57,475 bases of DNA from Patescibacteria group bacterium (lineage in GTDB: Bacteria; Patescibacteriota; Dojkabacteria; JAKAPS01): assembly GCA_025450075.1 (NCBI GenBank), contig JANWIC010000001.1:1-57475 (forward strand), written 5' to 3'. This document shows positions 43,977 through 52,837 of the stretch, piece after piece (within the stretch, counting starts at the first letter, position 1; every line of letters starts with the position of its first letter). The notes beneath the pieces were generated by a model. It saw only the letters and a program-made list of their open reading frames with translations. It was not told the DNA's origin and did not search any database. A program made the translations under genes and the position numbers.

Positions 43977-45644
43977 ATGTTACCTCACGTTGATTTAATG
44001 CTTGAAGATAGAAATGAATTTCTCTCATTCCAATTTATTGGAGATGTTATTGATTTGGCAGATAAGCTGTCTATGGATATCTTCCAACAAAAGAAAAATG
44101 AAACGAGTAATTACGATATTTCTGGAGTTGAATGGCAAATTGTTGCAAAAGCAATTGCAGCTCAAAATCTTCAAGGAATTCCGTTTGACCAGCAGCAAAA
44201 GTTTTTAGCTTTCTCTAGTGATAGACAACAATTCAAACGATCCATAATTTTTGATATCATTTCAGATCCTTCAAATAGTTTGAATTTAACTGAGAATGAA
44301 ACTATATTGCTAAAAGGACTCTTGTCACTTGCTCCACTTGTAGATGAATTGTTTATTGCCTGGAGAGAGCAGGTCGTCTATTCAGATCTTGGAAAATCTT
44401 TTCTAGAAAACCCTGAAAGTTCTACCGAATTTAGAAAAAAACATGCTCTTTTGACAACTCCATATGTCTTCTCAGTTATTCAAGAAAAAGAAGGAACATA
44501 TATAGAACAGCCACTGATCGAAGCTTTTCCTCCATTTGTAAAAAGAATTGTGGAAGAATTACGAAAGTTATCAAGAGAACTTGTCTTGCATGATACAGAT
44601 AGAGAGATTACAGATTATCTCAATGCTTGGGCAGATTTTTATGAAAACACGGATGTCAATGCATATGAATTTTTATCAAAATCACTTGATGCATTATGGG
44701 TTCAGGTTACCGGTAGAATTATTCCCGTCCATGCAATGGAAGTATATGAAGATCCGGGGAAATATATTGTCAGTCCGGAGCTTGGAATTGCAATAATTGA
44801 TGAACGGTTTGACAAAGTAAATAATGGAATTGAAGGTACCAGGACAAAGCTTATTTCTTACCTTTCTAAAAGATATCCTGAGTCAAATGCACTGCGTGAT
44901 TCAATTCCTCTAATGCAAAAAGCAAAAGCTTGCGCATATATCATGGCAGCTGAAGCAGGTGCACGGTTAGTTCTTCGTCCTTTCGGACAAAACATTCCAA
45001 ATTGGGATGAGGTTCGTTATGAAACGGGAGTACGAATACTCATCACTATGGCAACAGCAAAAACTCGTTGGGTAGGTGAGAGGCAGGCATTAGCAACTCT
45101 GCTTGGTGAAGAAGTTGTTCACGATCTTTATGATCCCTATGTTGAAAATGGAAAGCTATTTGATTATGCTGCAATGGTTTTTGTTGGTGGACATGAAATC
45201 GCCCACAATGCATTTATTACTCCTGGATTAAAAGATAGGATAAGCCCTCCTATATTTGCAAAACTTGAAGAAGCAAAAGCAAGTCTTTCGATAGTATCAG
45301 CAATTGATGATCTTTATGACAACGAAGAACAAAAGGTTATTGCTATGTACAGGATTGGTTATTCTTTAGTAAAAATGCAGCAGGTTGATGAGCCAAGTGT
45401 TATAGCGTATGTTTATGAATGCTTTGTTATATTGCAATCTATGCTCGAGGTTGGAATTTTAGATGCAACAGGAAATTTAGATCTTAGTGAAGAAAAAGTG
45501 TCTGCATGGATTAAGAAGTTAAAAGTTGTTTTTGATGAATTGGTAAGGGTATATGAAACAGGGACAACAGAAAATGCCATGCAATATATTGCAACATACT
45601 TTACTCCGACTGGGGATATTAAGGAAATAATGGCAAAACTTTAA
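43977..45644 (+). CDS. M49-like (dipeptidyl peptidase III-related) metallopeptidase
   Basis: 555 residues, soluble, no signal peptide. A zinc-peptidase motif HEIAH lies at 406-410, followed by LEEAKA at 430-435, which matches the HEixH ... EEakAD arrangement of the DPP III-related proteins found as short bacterial versions and in Nudix fusions. The canonical DPP III has HExxGH with one more residue, so this is a distant relative. A TATAAT box at 43947-43952 may start its message. Likely a cytoplasmic peptide-degrading enzyme. Overlaps the convergent M20 gene by 4 bases. Confidence 0.68.
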   Translation: MLPHVDLMLEDRNEFLSFQFIGDVIDLADKLSMDIFQQKKNETSNYDISGVEWQIVAKAIAAQNLQGIPFDQQQKFLAFSSDRQQFKRSIIFDIISDPSNSLNLTENETILLKGLLSLAPLVDELFIAWREQVVYSDLGKSFLENPESSTEFRKKHALLTTPYVFSVIQEKEGTYIEQPLIEAFPPFVKRIVEELRKLSRELVLHDTDREITDYLNAWADFYENTDVNAYEFLSKSLDALWVQVTGRIIPVHAMEVYEDPGKYIVSPELGIAIIDERFDKVNNGIEGTRTKLISYLSKRYPESNALRDSIPLMQKAKACAYIMAAEAGARLVLRPFGQNIPNWDEVRYETGVRILITMATAKTRWVGERQALATLLGEEVVHDLYDPYVENGKLFDYAAMVFVGGHEIAHNAFITPGLKDRISPPIFAKLEEAKASLSIVSAIDDLYDNEEQKVIAMYRIGYSLVKMQQVDEPSVIAYVYECFVILQSMLEVGILDATGNLDLSEEKVSAWIKKLKVVFDELVRVYETGTTENAMQYIATYFTPTGDIKEIMAKL

Positions 45645-46996
45645 GAAAGTTTTGTTAGGAAATTTAATGAGAATAATACTCCACGTTTAAATGCATCAAC
45701 TAAGAGGCGTTCATTAGGAGCGTGCATTCCACAATCTTCTTGTGAAAGAGGAACAGAAAGCACAGGAACATGTAGGTATGATTCGATAGCAATAACTACT
45801 GGTAATGTGCCCCCAACAAAATTGATAATAGGTTCTTTTCCGTAAGTTTCGGCAAGAATAGCTCTTGCTTTTTTCATGTAATCATTATCAATATTAATCT
45901 TAACGGCTGGTACCATATCAGGATTTGAAATTTCATAACGTACTCCATCTGAAATATTATCGTTGATGAATTTTACAAAGTTATCATAAATCTTTTGAGG
46001 ATTCTGATTGGCTACAAGTCTGAAATTAAACTTTGCATAAGCTTTTGAAGGAACAATATTTTTAAATCCTACACCGGTATATCCTGACTGAAGACCCGTT
46101 ACTTGTAGGGTAGGACGCAGTCCAGTGTGTTCATATTTAGAATATCCTTTTTCACCAACAAGTTTTTTTGATCCGCTTAACTCTAAAAATTCTTCATCTC
46201 TTGTTGTCCTGTTTTGTAATGTTTCTTTCTCCTCTGCTGTAATATCTTCTACATCATCATAAAACTGAGGAATAGTGATGCGGTAATCCTTATCATACAG
46301 CTTTGCAATCAAGGATGATAATTCATAAGCTGGATTTGCAATTGCACCTCCAAATACCCCTGAATGGAGATCTTCTTTAGGTCCTGTAAGTGAAATTTCA
46401 CAATTCAATACACCTCTGAAAGATGCTTCAATAACTGGAGTGTCATTTCCAATCATTTCTCCATCTGAAATGAGAGCAACATCAGCCTTCAGAAAATCAG
46501 TATTATCTTTTATTACACTGTCCAGATCTGCTGATCCTGTTTCTTCATCTCCTTCAATGATAAAGGAGATATTTACCGGAAGTTCTTTCTGAGTCTTGAG
46601 AAGTGCTTCCAATGCACTGACATGCATCATGAATTGTCCTTTATTATCCATTATTCCTCGGGCAAAAAGTTTTCCATCTTTTTGTGTAAGGGTAAATGGT
46701 GGTGTAGACCAGTCTTCAACTGGTGCGACCGGTTGGACATCGTAATGCCCGTATAATAGAACAGTTTTAGCATTTGGATTTGCGATATGCCTTCCTAATA
46801 TAATTGGATTTGAAGACGTCTCAATAACCTTTGTTTCAAATCCTAACGATAATAATTTGTTTTGTACCCACTTTGCTGCATCTATAACATTTTGTTTAAA
46901 TGCAGGATCGGTACTGATACTTGAGAATGAAACAATAGCTCCTAATTCTTTGATAAAAGCATCCAGATTTTGTAAAAAATATGTTTGTGCATCCAT
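45641..46996 (-). CDS. M20 family metallopeptidase (dipeptidase-like)
   Basis: 451 residues from ATG 46996 (MDAQTYFLQNL). An ATG 30 bases upstream lies before a TATAAT box and is rejected. Metal-ligand motifs: LLYGHYDVQPV with GHxD, FARGIMDNKGQ with the bridging Asp, IEGDEETGSADL with the catalytic EE, and the dimerisation domain in the middle (LHSGVFGGAIANP). The C-terminal CGMHAPNERL carries the last His. Relatives split dipeptides or deacetylate amino acids. Complete and normal in length. Confidence 0.94.
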   Translation of the reverse strand: MDAQTYFLQNLDAFIKELGAIVSFSSISTDPAFKQNVIDAAKWVQNKLLSLGFETKVIETSSNPIILGRHIANPNAKTVLLYGHYDVQPVAPVEDWSTPPFTLTQKDGKLFARGIMDNKGQFMMHVSALEALLKTQKELPVNISFIIEGDEETGSADLDSVIKDNTDFLKADVALISDGEMIGNDTPVIEASFRGVLNCEISLTGPKEDLHSGVFGGAIANPAYELSSLIAKLYDKDYRITIPQFYDDVEDITAEEKETLQNRTTRDEEFLELSGSKKLVGEKGYSKYEHTGLRPTLQVTGLQSGYTGVGFKNIVPSKAYAKFNFRLVANQNPQKIYDNFVKFINDNISDGVRYEISNPDMVPAVKINIDNDYMKKARAILAETYGKEPIINFVGGTLPVVIAIESYLHVPVLSVPLSQEDCGMHAPNERLLVDAFKRGVLFSLNFLTKLS

Positions 46997-47002
46997 AAGA
47001 CT

Positions 47003-47008
47003 ATTATA
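47003..47008 (-). promoter_or_regulatory. Extended -10 box for the M20 peptidase gene
   Basis: Minus-strand TGGTATAAT ends 6 bases before the ATG at 46996, giving a leaderless message. Confidence 0.58.
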
Positions 47009-47044
47009 CCATAACCATAAGCACATCTGTAAAGCCAGAATACA

Positions 47045-47073
47045 TTGTTTTCATTTGATAAAAGTGATATTAT
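47045..47073 (+). promoter_or_regulatory. Promoter of the 47095-57253 glycan cluster
   Basis: TTGTTT (47045-47050), a 17-base spacer and TATTAT (47068-47073). Confidence 0.6.
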
Positions 47074-47094
47074 CCATATGCTTATTCATGAAAC

Positions 47095-48024
47095 ATGAAG
47101 TATTCAATTGTTATCCCTTTATACAACGAAGAAGAAAGTATTCCTGAACTTTATGAAAGAATAAAGGCGGTAATGGATCAGGTCGCTCCCAAAGATTATG
47201 AAATTATTTTCATAAACGATGGAAGTACTGATAACTCACTTGAAATTATAAAAAAAATACAAAAAACAGACCCTTCTATTCAGGTAATTTCTTTCAGGAA
47301 AAACATGGGGAAAGCAGCTGGTTTGTCTGTGGGATTTGATCATGTTAAAGGAAAATATGTCATAACAATGGATGCTGACCTTCAAGATGAACCAACAGAA
47401 ATTCCTAAAATGATTAAAAAACTTTCTGAAGGATATGATCTTGTATCAGGTTGGAAAGAGGATAGACAGGATCCAATAGACAAAACACTTCCTTCAAAGG
47501 TATTTAATTTCCTTGTTTCAAAATTATCGGGAGTAAATTTCCATGATTTTAATTGCGGATTTAAGTTATATAAAAGACAAGTATTAAAAGAGATTGAAAT
47601 ATACGGACAATTATATCGCTTTATTCCTGTCCTTGCTTATGAAAGAGGATTTAAGGTAACTGAAATGAAAGTGAAACATAATAAAAGGAAATATGGGAAA
47701 TCAAAGTATAACTGGAAAAGAATATTTGCCGGCATTATGGATTTAATGACAGTGATGTTTCTGGTCAGGTATGGAAAAAGACCTTTACATCTGTTTGGAT
47801 TTGTTGGAGGATTGGCAACCCTTATGGGAATAATCAGTTTAGGATATTTAACTATTGTAAAAGTATTTTTTGGTCAACATATAGCTGACAGGCCTCTACT
47901 TATATTTGGAGGAGTACTTTTAATCGCCGGATTACAACTAATCTTTACAGGGCTTATCGCTGAAATGCTTACAAAATATAACCATCAAAACACCCAGTAT
48001 CCGTTTGTAATAGAAGAGGAGTAA
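47095..48024 (+). CDS. GT2 glycosyltransferase, dolichyl/undecaprenyl-phosphate sugar synthase type
   Basis: 309 residues. The GT-A domain has SIVIPLYNEEESIPELYERI, FINDGSTDNSL, GKAAGLSVGFDH and the metal motif TMDADLQDEP (DAD). The C-terminal third holds two membrane helices, as in ArnC/GtrB-type polyprenyl-phosphate sugar synthases. It probably makes a lipid-phosphate-linked sugar that feeds the GT-C enzymes downstream. The TAATG at 48022-48026 shares a base with the next gene, so translation is coupled. Confidence 0.93.
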   Translation: MKYSIVIPLYNEEESIPELYERIKAVMDQVAPKDYEIIFINDGSTDNSLEIIKKIQKTDPSIQVISFRKNMGKAAGLSVGFDHVKGKYVITMDADLQDEPTEIPKMIKKLSEGYDLVSGWKEDRQDPIDKTLPSKVFNFLVSKLSGVNFHDFNCGFKLYKRQVLKEIEIYGQLYRFIPVLAYERGFKVTEMKVKHNKRKYGKSKYNWKRIFAGIMDLMTVMFLVRYGKRPLHLFGFVGGLATLMGIISLGYLTIVKVFFGQHIADRPLLIFGGVLLIAGLQLIFTGLIAEMLTKYNHQNTQYPFVIEEE

Positions 48025-50438
48025 TGGATAAGAAAAAAATACGAAAATATTTCTGGTATTTCATTTATATTCTCTCATTTGTCTTTATCCTCTACTATAT
48101 AGTGAAATATTCATCTTATATCACCCAAATATTTAGCCTTTCATTCTTACCCTTTGTTCTTATTGCGGTTGGGTTAAATATACTGGCATTTATTGCTATG
48201 GCTTCAAGCTGGGCATATATGGTAAAACGGCATCATAAGGCTTCATATATATCGTTGCTTCATATCTTCTTCATTTCTCAAATAACAAGATATGTTCCTG
48301 GAAATATTTGGTCATTCATTGCTCGATTTACTAATAACAAGAAAATAGGAGTGAATAATTCTGCAACTGCATATTTTCTTGCAATAGAGAATTTAAATTT
48401 AATAGTTACTGCAGCAGTTTTCTCGCTTTTTTCTATTGGGCTTCTTCGTATTAATTCATCTGTTCCACTCATTCTTGCCATTCTTTTATCTTTTTGCTTT
48501 ATGATTGTATTTTTCTTTTTTCCACATCTATTTAAAAATGTAATAGATAGATTTGCTGCAAAATTTCATGTAAAGGCTGATTATACAAGTTTGTCAAAAA
48601 AAGACCTTATCGTTGTATTTATTCTATTTATCGCATATTGGACTTTATTTGGAAGTGCATTTTTCATCATTTTGCAAGGATTTCATCGAATATCTTCAAT
48701 ATCTCTTCTTTCAGCAATAGGTATGAATGCAGCAGCGTGGATTATAGGGTATCTCAGTTTTTTGACCCCGAGCGGTCTTGGAGTACGTGAAGGGATATTT
48801 GTATTGTTCCTACAAAAGAGTCTTGGAGCAATTCCTGCACTTACTATAGCGATCATTTCAAGGGTGGTTTTTACCTTCTCTGAAGTTTTATGCTTAGGTT
48901 TTACCTATATAGCTAACAAGGTAAGAAATGGAAAAATTGTAGGGTGGGTAAAGAAACGGGATAAAATGTTCATGTTACTACTTCTTTTAATTCTGATATA
49001 TATTGCATATTTCTCATTCCTTACAATTGTCAGAAACCATAATTTGTATTCCGGGAGATTTGATTTAGGGAATATGGTTCAAGTTATCTGGAATACTTCG
49101 CATGGAAGATTTTTTCAACTTACTAATTCTGATACTGACCATATCGTTTCTCGATTTGCAATCCATGCAGATATTTTTCTGGTGCTATTTGCTCCGATAT
49201 ATAAAATATTTTCAACTCCGAATTTACTACTTATTTTACAATCAACCGCATTAGGCCTTTCTGCAATTCCTATATATATACTTGCAAAGAAAGTCATCTT
49301 AAACAGATTTATTTCCTTTGTTATTGCTGTCTCATTCCTGTTTTATCCTCCCCTAGAATGGGTGAATTTTTATGAATTTCATGCAGTTGCATTTGCTGTT
49401 CCGCTTCTTTTACTTACTTTTCTTTGTGTATATTCACGATCATATCGATGGGCATTTTTGTGGGCACTTCTTGCAATAACAACAAAAGAAGAGATCGGCC
49501 TCATCATTTTTTTATTTGGTTTATATATCATTTTTAAAAACAAAGATGTGCGCCAAGGAGTGGTATTTTTATTGACGGGATTAATCTCAAGTATATTTTT
49601 TCTATTCGTAGTAATACCTTATTTCAGGCCAAATGATAGTGGCCACTTTGCCCTTTCGTACTATACTGATGCTGCCGTTTCTTCAGCAGGAGGAGTTGCA
49701 AAAGATCTCCTGACACATCCTTGGAATATTATTTTAAGGCTTTTCAATCCATTGTCTTTTTATTATCTAATCCAACTTCTTTTTCCATTAGGGTTTCTTG
49801 CATTACTTAGTCCTGCCACATTTTTACTCTCATCTTCTGAGCTTGCAGTGAATTTATTGAGTAGCGATTACTTTATGAAAACAATATTTTTACAATATAC
49901 GAGCGCAATAATTCCATTTGTGTTTATCGCATCTATATTCGGATTTAAGAAAACTGTTGATAAATATGATGGATGGTATAAAAAATATTTAATAAGATAT
50001 CTAAGAATCTCCTGGCAATCCGTATTGCTAATATGGATTATTTCGATGACGATTTTAGGGAGTGCAATTTTTGGTGCATTACCTGTCGGATATAATAATG
50101 CATCTTATGTATTATATGCAAAAGAGGGTACTGATGTGATTAATAGGCTTGAGCAGTTAATTCCAGCACGATATAGTGTTTCTGCAACTAATAGCGTAGG
50201 AGCACATTTCTCAGAAAGGAAATACATATATACATTTCCTATTAAAGCAAACTCAGCAGATGTGATTGTTGTTTTAGAGCATGCTTCATTTGAAATTGTC
50301 GACAATGGAGTAATTCAACGAACAGTTGATTTTTTGGAGGATGGAAAAAATTACATTGAGGTCTATCATAAGGACAACTTATATGTTTTTGAGAAAAAAG
50401 GCCTAAAACTTGACCTTTCTCCTATTAACCATATATGA
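48024..50438 (+). CDS. Fusion of a LPG-synthase-type flippase-like domain and a DUF2079 GT-C-like domain
   Basis: 804 residues, almost entirely membrane. Residues about 1-310 match the lysylphosphatidylglycerol synthase membrane domain (UPF0104/AglD-like): HIFFISQITRYVPGNIWSFI and YLSFLTPSGLGVREG are characteristic. After a loop near 310 a second unit begins, with a hydrophobic helix and RFDLGNMVQVIWNTSHGRFF, the DUF2079 signature, followed by YPPLEWVNFYEFHAVAFAVP and about ten helices. The second unit probably is a GT-C glycosyltransferase. A fused pair suggests lipid handling and sugar transfer in one chain. It starts at the base that ends the previous gene. Confidence 0.88.
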   Translation: MDKKKIRKYFWYFIYILSFVFILYYIVKYSSYITQIFSLSFLPFVLIAVGLNILAFIAMASSWAYMVKRHHKASYISLLHIFFISQITRYVPGNIWSFIARFTNNKKIGVNNSATAYFLAIENLNLIVTAAVFSLFSIGLLRINSSVPLILAILLSFCFMIVFFFFPHLFKNVIDRFAAKFHVKADYTSLSKKDLIVVFILFIAYWTLFGSAFFIILQGFHRISSISLLSAIGMNAAAWIIGYLSFLTPSGLGVREGIFVLFLQKSLGAIPALTIAIISRVVFTFSEVLCLGFTYIANKVRNGKIVGWVKKRDKMFMLLLLLILIYIAYFSFLTIVRNHNLYSGRFDLGNMVQVIWNTSHGRFFQLTNSDTDHIVSRFAIHADIFLVLFAPIYKIFSTPNLLLILQSTALGLSAIPIYILAKKVILNRFISFVIAVSFLFYPPLEWVNFYEFHAVAFAVPLLLLTFLCVYSRSYRWAFLWALLAITTKEEIGLIIFLFGLYIIFKNKDVRQGVVFLLTGLISSIFFLFVVIPYFRPNDSGHFALSYYTDAAVSSAGGVAKDLLTHPWNIILRLFNPLSFYYLIQLLFPLGFLALLSPATFLLSSSELAVNLLSSDYFMKTIFLQYTSAIIPFVFIASIFGFKKTVDKYDGWYKKYLIRYLRISWQSVLLIWIISMTILGSAIFGALPVGYNNASYVLYAKEGTDVINRLEQLIPARYSVSATNSVGAHFSERKYIYTFPIKANSADVIVVLEHASFEIVDNGVIQRTVDFLEDGKNYIEVYHKDNLYVFEKKGLKLDLSPINHI

Positions 50439-50458
50439 TGATTCGATACCGTAGCATA

Positions 50459-50488
50459 TTGTAAAAAGGTACTAAAGCATAGTATAAT
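50459..50488 (+). promoter_or_regulatory. Internal promoter of the glycan cluster
   Basis: TTGTAA (50459-50464), an 18-base spacer and TATAAT (50483-50488). A further TATTAT lies near 50510. This gives the genes from 50559 on their own transcript with a leader of about 60 bases. Confidence 0.62.
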
Positions 50489-50558
50489 ACCCTATAGATT
50501 TTTAAATGGTATTATTCTGGCTTCTAAATAGGAAGTCAGTATATTTTAATCGAATCTT

Positions 50559-52832
50559 ATGCGAAAAAAGGAGTTATCAGTTATTGTTCCTGTCCGAAAT
50601 GAGGAGGGAAATATTTATTCTTTAACAAAGCGTATTGCTCAGGCGTTGGATGGAGAAGGAATTACCTATGAGATTTTATATGTTGATGATCACTCAACAG
50701 ATAATACAAGGTCTCAAATTGCCTCTTTAAGCAATACATATCCCATAAAACTGGTTGACTATGAAGGAAAACCAGGGAAAGCCTATGCATTAATGCATGG
50801 CTTTACCCAAGCAACTTATTCAACAATTGCCATGATTGATGGAGATTTACAATATCCACCAGAAGCATTACCTGGGATGCTGGAAAAATTAGTAAATAAG
50901 AAAGCAGATATTGTTGTTGCAAATAGGATAGAGGCAAATACTCCTCTAGTAAGAAGAGTAGTGAGCAGAGGATTCCATCTTTTCTTTACCAGATTCTTAC
51001 ATAAAATTGATTGTGATACACAATCCGGCTTAAAAGTTTTCAGGAAAGAGATCTTATCACGGTTTAGTCTAAATCCCGCACCCTGGGCATTTGATCTGGA
51101 ATTTCTTATTAAAGCACAGAATGCAGGTTATAAAATAGATACAGTCAATATTGTTTTTGAAAAAAGACAGTCTGGAAACTCAAAACTTCGAGTCATGAAT
51201 GGGTCATATCAAATCGGTAAATCAGCTTTAGCATTATGGATAAAACCTCATGAAATAGTTCCATTCACACCTAAAATGGCAAAGAAAGAAGGAGAAGGAT
51301 TCCATTACAAGGGTCAAAAATTTGTCCATCATACCACATTAGATGTTTCCGAAAGTGCATTGCATCGCGTTACCCCAAAGCAGGTAATTTTCCTTCTTTG
51401 TATTGCTCTGGCTCTCATAATTGATTTAATTATCAACTGGCATGCAACAATTGTTCTTCTTATCGCAGTTTTAACTGCATTATATTTTATTGATCTGCTT
51501 TTTAATCTCTTCTTAATATACAGAAGCTTCTCTAAAACACCAGAAGTACAAATTACAGATGAAGAAATAGAAAAAGTTCAAGAAAGTGCATGGCCTTCAT
51601 ATACTATCTTTTGCCCTCTTTACAAAGAAAGCAATGTTTTACCTCAATTTGTTACAGCAATGAGCCAACTTGAATATCCAAAAGACAAGTTGCAAGTAAT
51701 GTTATTATTGGAAGAAGATGATGCTGAAACAATTAAGGCAGCACAAGATTGCAATCTACCTCAATATTTTGATATTGTAATTGTTCCCCATTCACAACCA
51801 AAAACTAAGCCGAAAGCTTGTAATTATGGACTTACCAAGGCAAGAGGAGAATATGTTGTTATTTATGATGCAGAGGATATTCCTGATCCTAAGCAATTAA
51901 AAAAGGCGGTAATCGCTTTTGAGAAATCAGGACCAAAAGTTAAATGTGTTCAGGCAAAGCTAAATTTTTATAATACGCATCAAAATATTTTAACGAGGGT
52001 ATTTACAGCAGAATATTCCCTTTGGTTTGATTTAGTATTGACAGGACTTCAATCCATAAATGCTCCAATTCCGTTGGGTGGAACTTCAAACCATTTTAAA
52101 ACACAAGATCTTCGATCTTTGCAAGGATGGGATGCATTTAATGTAACAGAAGACTGTGACCTTGGAATGAGGATAGCTAAAAAGGGTTTTCAAACATGTA
52201 TTGTCGATTCAGTAACCCTAGAAGAAGCAAATAGTAATATATTTAACTGGTTTAGACAAAGGACACGATGGATCAAAGGGTATATCCAGACCTACCTTGT
52301 CCATATGCGACGTCCTGGTGAATTTATGAGAGATTTTAAAACTCCGCTTTTTCCTGCTTTCCAACTTATTGTGGGAGGAAAAGTGATGTCTATGTTCATC
52401 AACCCTTTGATGTGGATGATTACCATTAGCTATTTTGCATTCAGGCCCTTTATAGGGAAATTTATTGAATCTTTCTACCCTACACCGGTATTGTATATGG
52501 CAGTATTTTCCTTAATTTTCGGTAACTTTTTGTATTTATACTACTATATGATAGGTTGCGCAAAACGAGGAGATGATGATTTGGTAAAGTATGTTTTTTT
52601 TGTTCCAGTTTATTGGTTGGGAATGAGTATCAGCGCATTTCGTGCAGCAAGTGAAATGCTTTATAAACCGCATTTTTGGGCTAAGACAGTCCATGGACTT
52701 CATTTAAATAACGAAAAATCTAAAGACCAAGCAGAAATGCTTATCGGAAGAGGACTTGTAGACGAAGGGATTTCCAATGCTCATATTACTGTTTCTGCAG
52801 TTTATGCAGATATAGGAGACATTCATCATTAA
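50559..52832 (+). CDS. Two-domain GT2 glycosyltransferase (DPM-like plus cellulose-synthase-like)
   Basis: 757 residues. The first GT2 domain (about 5-230) has SVIVPVRNEEGNIYSL, YVDDHSTDNTR and MIDGDLQYPPEA (DGD). Two membrane helices follow (about 272-325). The second GT2 domain (about 345-600) has TIFCPLYKESNVLPQFV, VIYDAEDIPDPKQL (DAED), VTEDCDLGMRI (TED) and RQRTRWIKGYIQTYL, the Q/RxxRW motif of processive synthases. More helices lie at the C-terminus. Both catalytic centres look complete. One protein therefore may carry out two transfers, or make a lipid-linked sugar and a polymer. Confidence 0.9.
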   Translation: MRKKELSVIVPVRNEEGNIYSLTKRIAQALDGEGITYEILYVDDHSTDNTRSQIASLSNTYPIKLVDYEGKPGKAYALMHGFTQATYSTIAMIDGDLQYPPEALPGMLEKLVNKKADIVVANRIEANTPLVRRVVSRGFHLFFTRFLHKIDCDTQSGLKVFRKEILSRFSLNPAPWAFDLEFLIKAQNAGYKIDTVNIVFEKRQSGNSKLRVMNGSYQIGKSALALWIKPHEIVPFTPKMAKKEGEGFHYKGQKFVHHTTLDVSESALHRVTPKQVIFLLCIALALIIDLIINWHATIVLLIAVLTALYFIDLLFNLFLIYRSFSKTPEVQITDEEIEKVQESAWPSYTIFCPLYKESNVLPQFVTAMSQLEYPKDKLQVMLLLEEDDAETIKAAQDCNLPQYFDIVIVPHSQPKTKPKACNYGLTKARGEYVVIYDAEDIPDPKQLKKAVIAFEKSGPKVKCVQAKLNFYNTHQNILTRVFTAEYSLWFDLVLTGLQSINAPIPLGGTSNHFKTQDLRSLQGWDAFNVTEDCDLGMRIAKKGFQTCIVDSVTLEEANSNIFNWFRQRTRWIKGYIQTYLVHMRRPGEFMRDFKTPLFPAFQLIVGGKVMSMFINPLMWMITISYFAFRPFIGKFIESFYPTPVLYMAVFSLIFGNFLYLYYYMIGCAKRGDDDLVKYVFFVPVYWLGMSISAFRAASEMLYKPHFWAKTVHGLHLNNEKSKDQAEMLIGRGLVDEGISNAHITVSAVYADIGDIHH

Positions 52833-52837
52833 TCATC

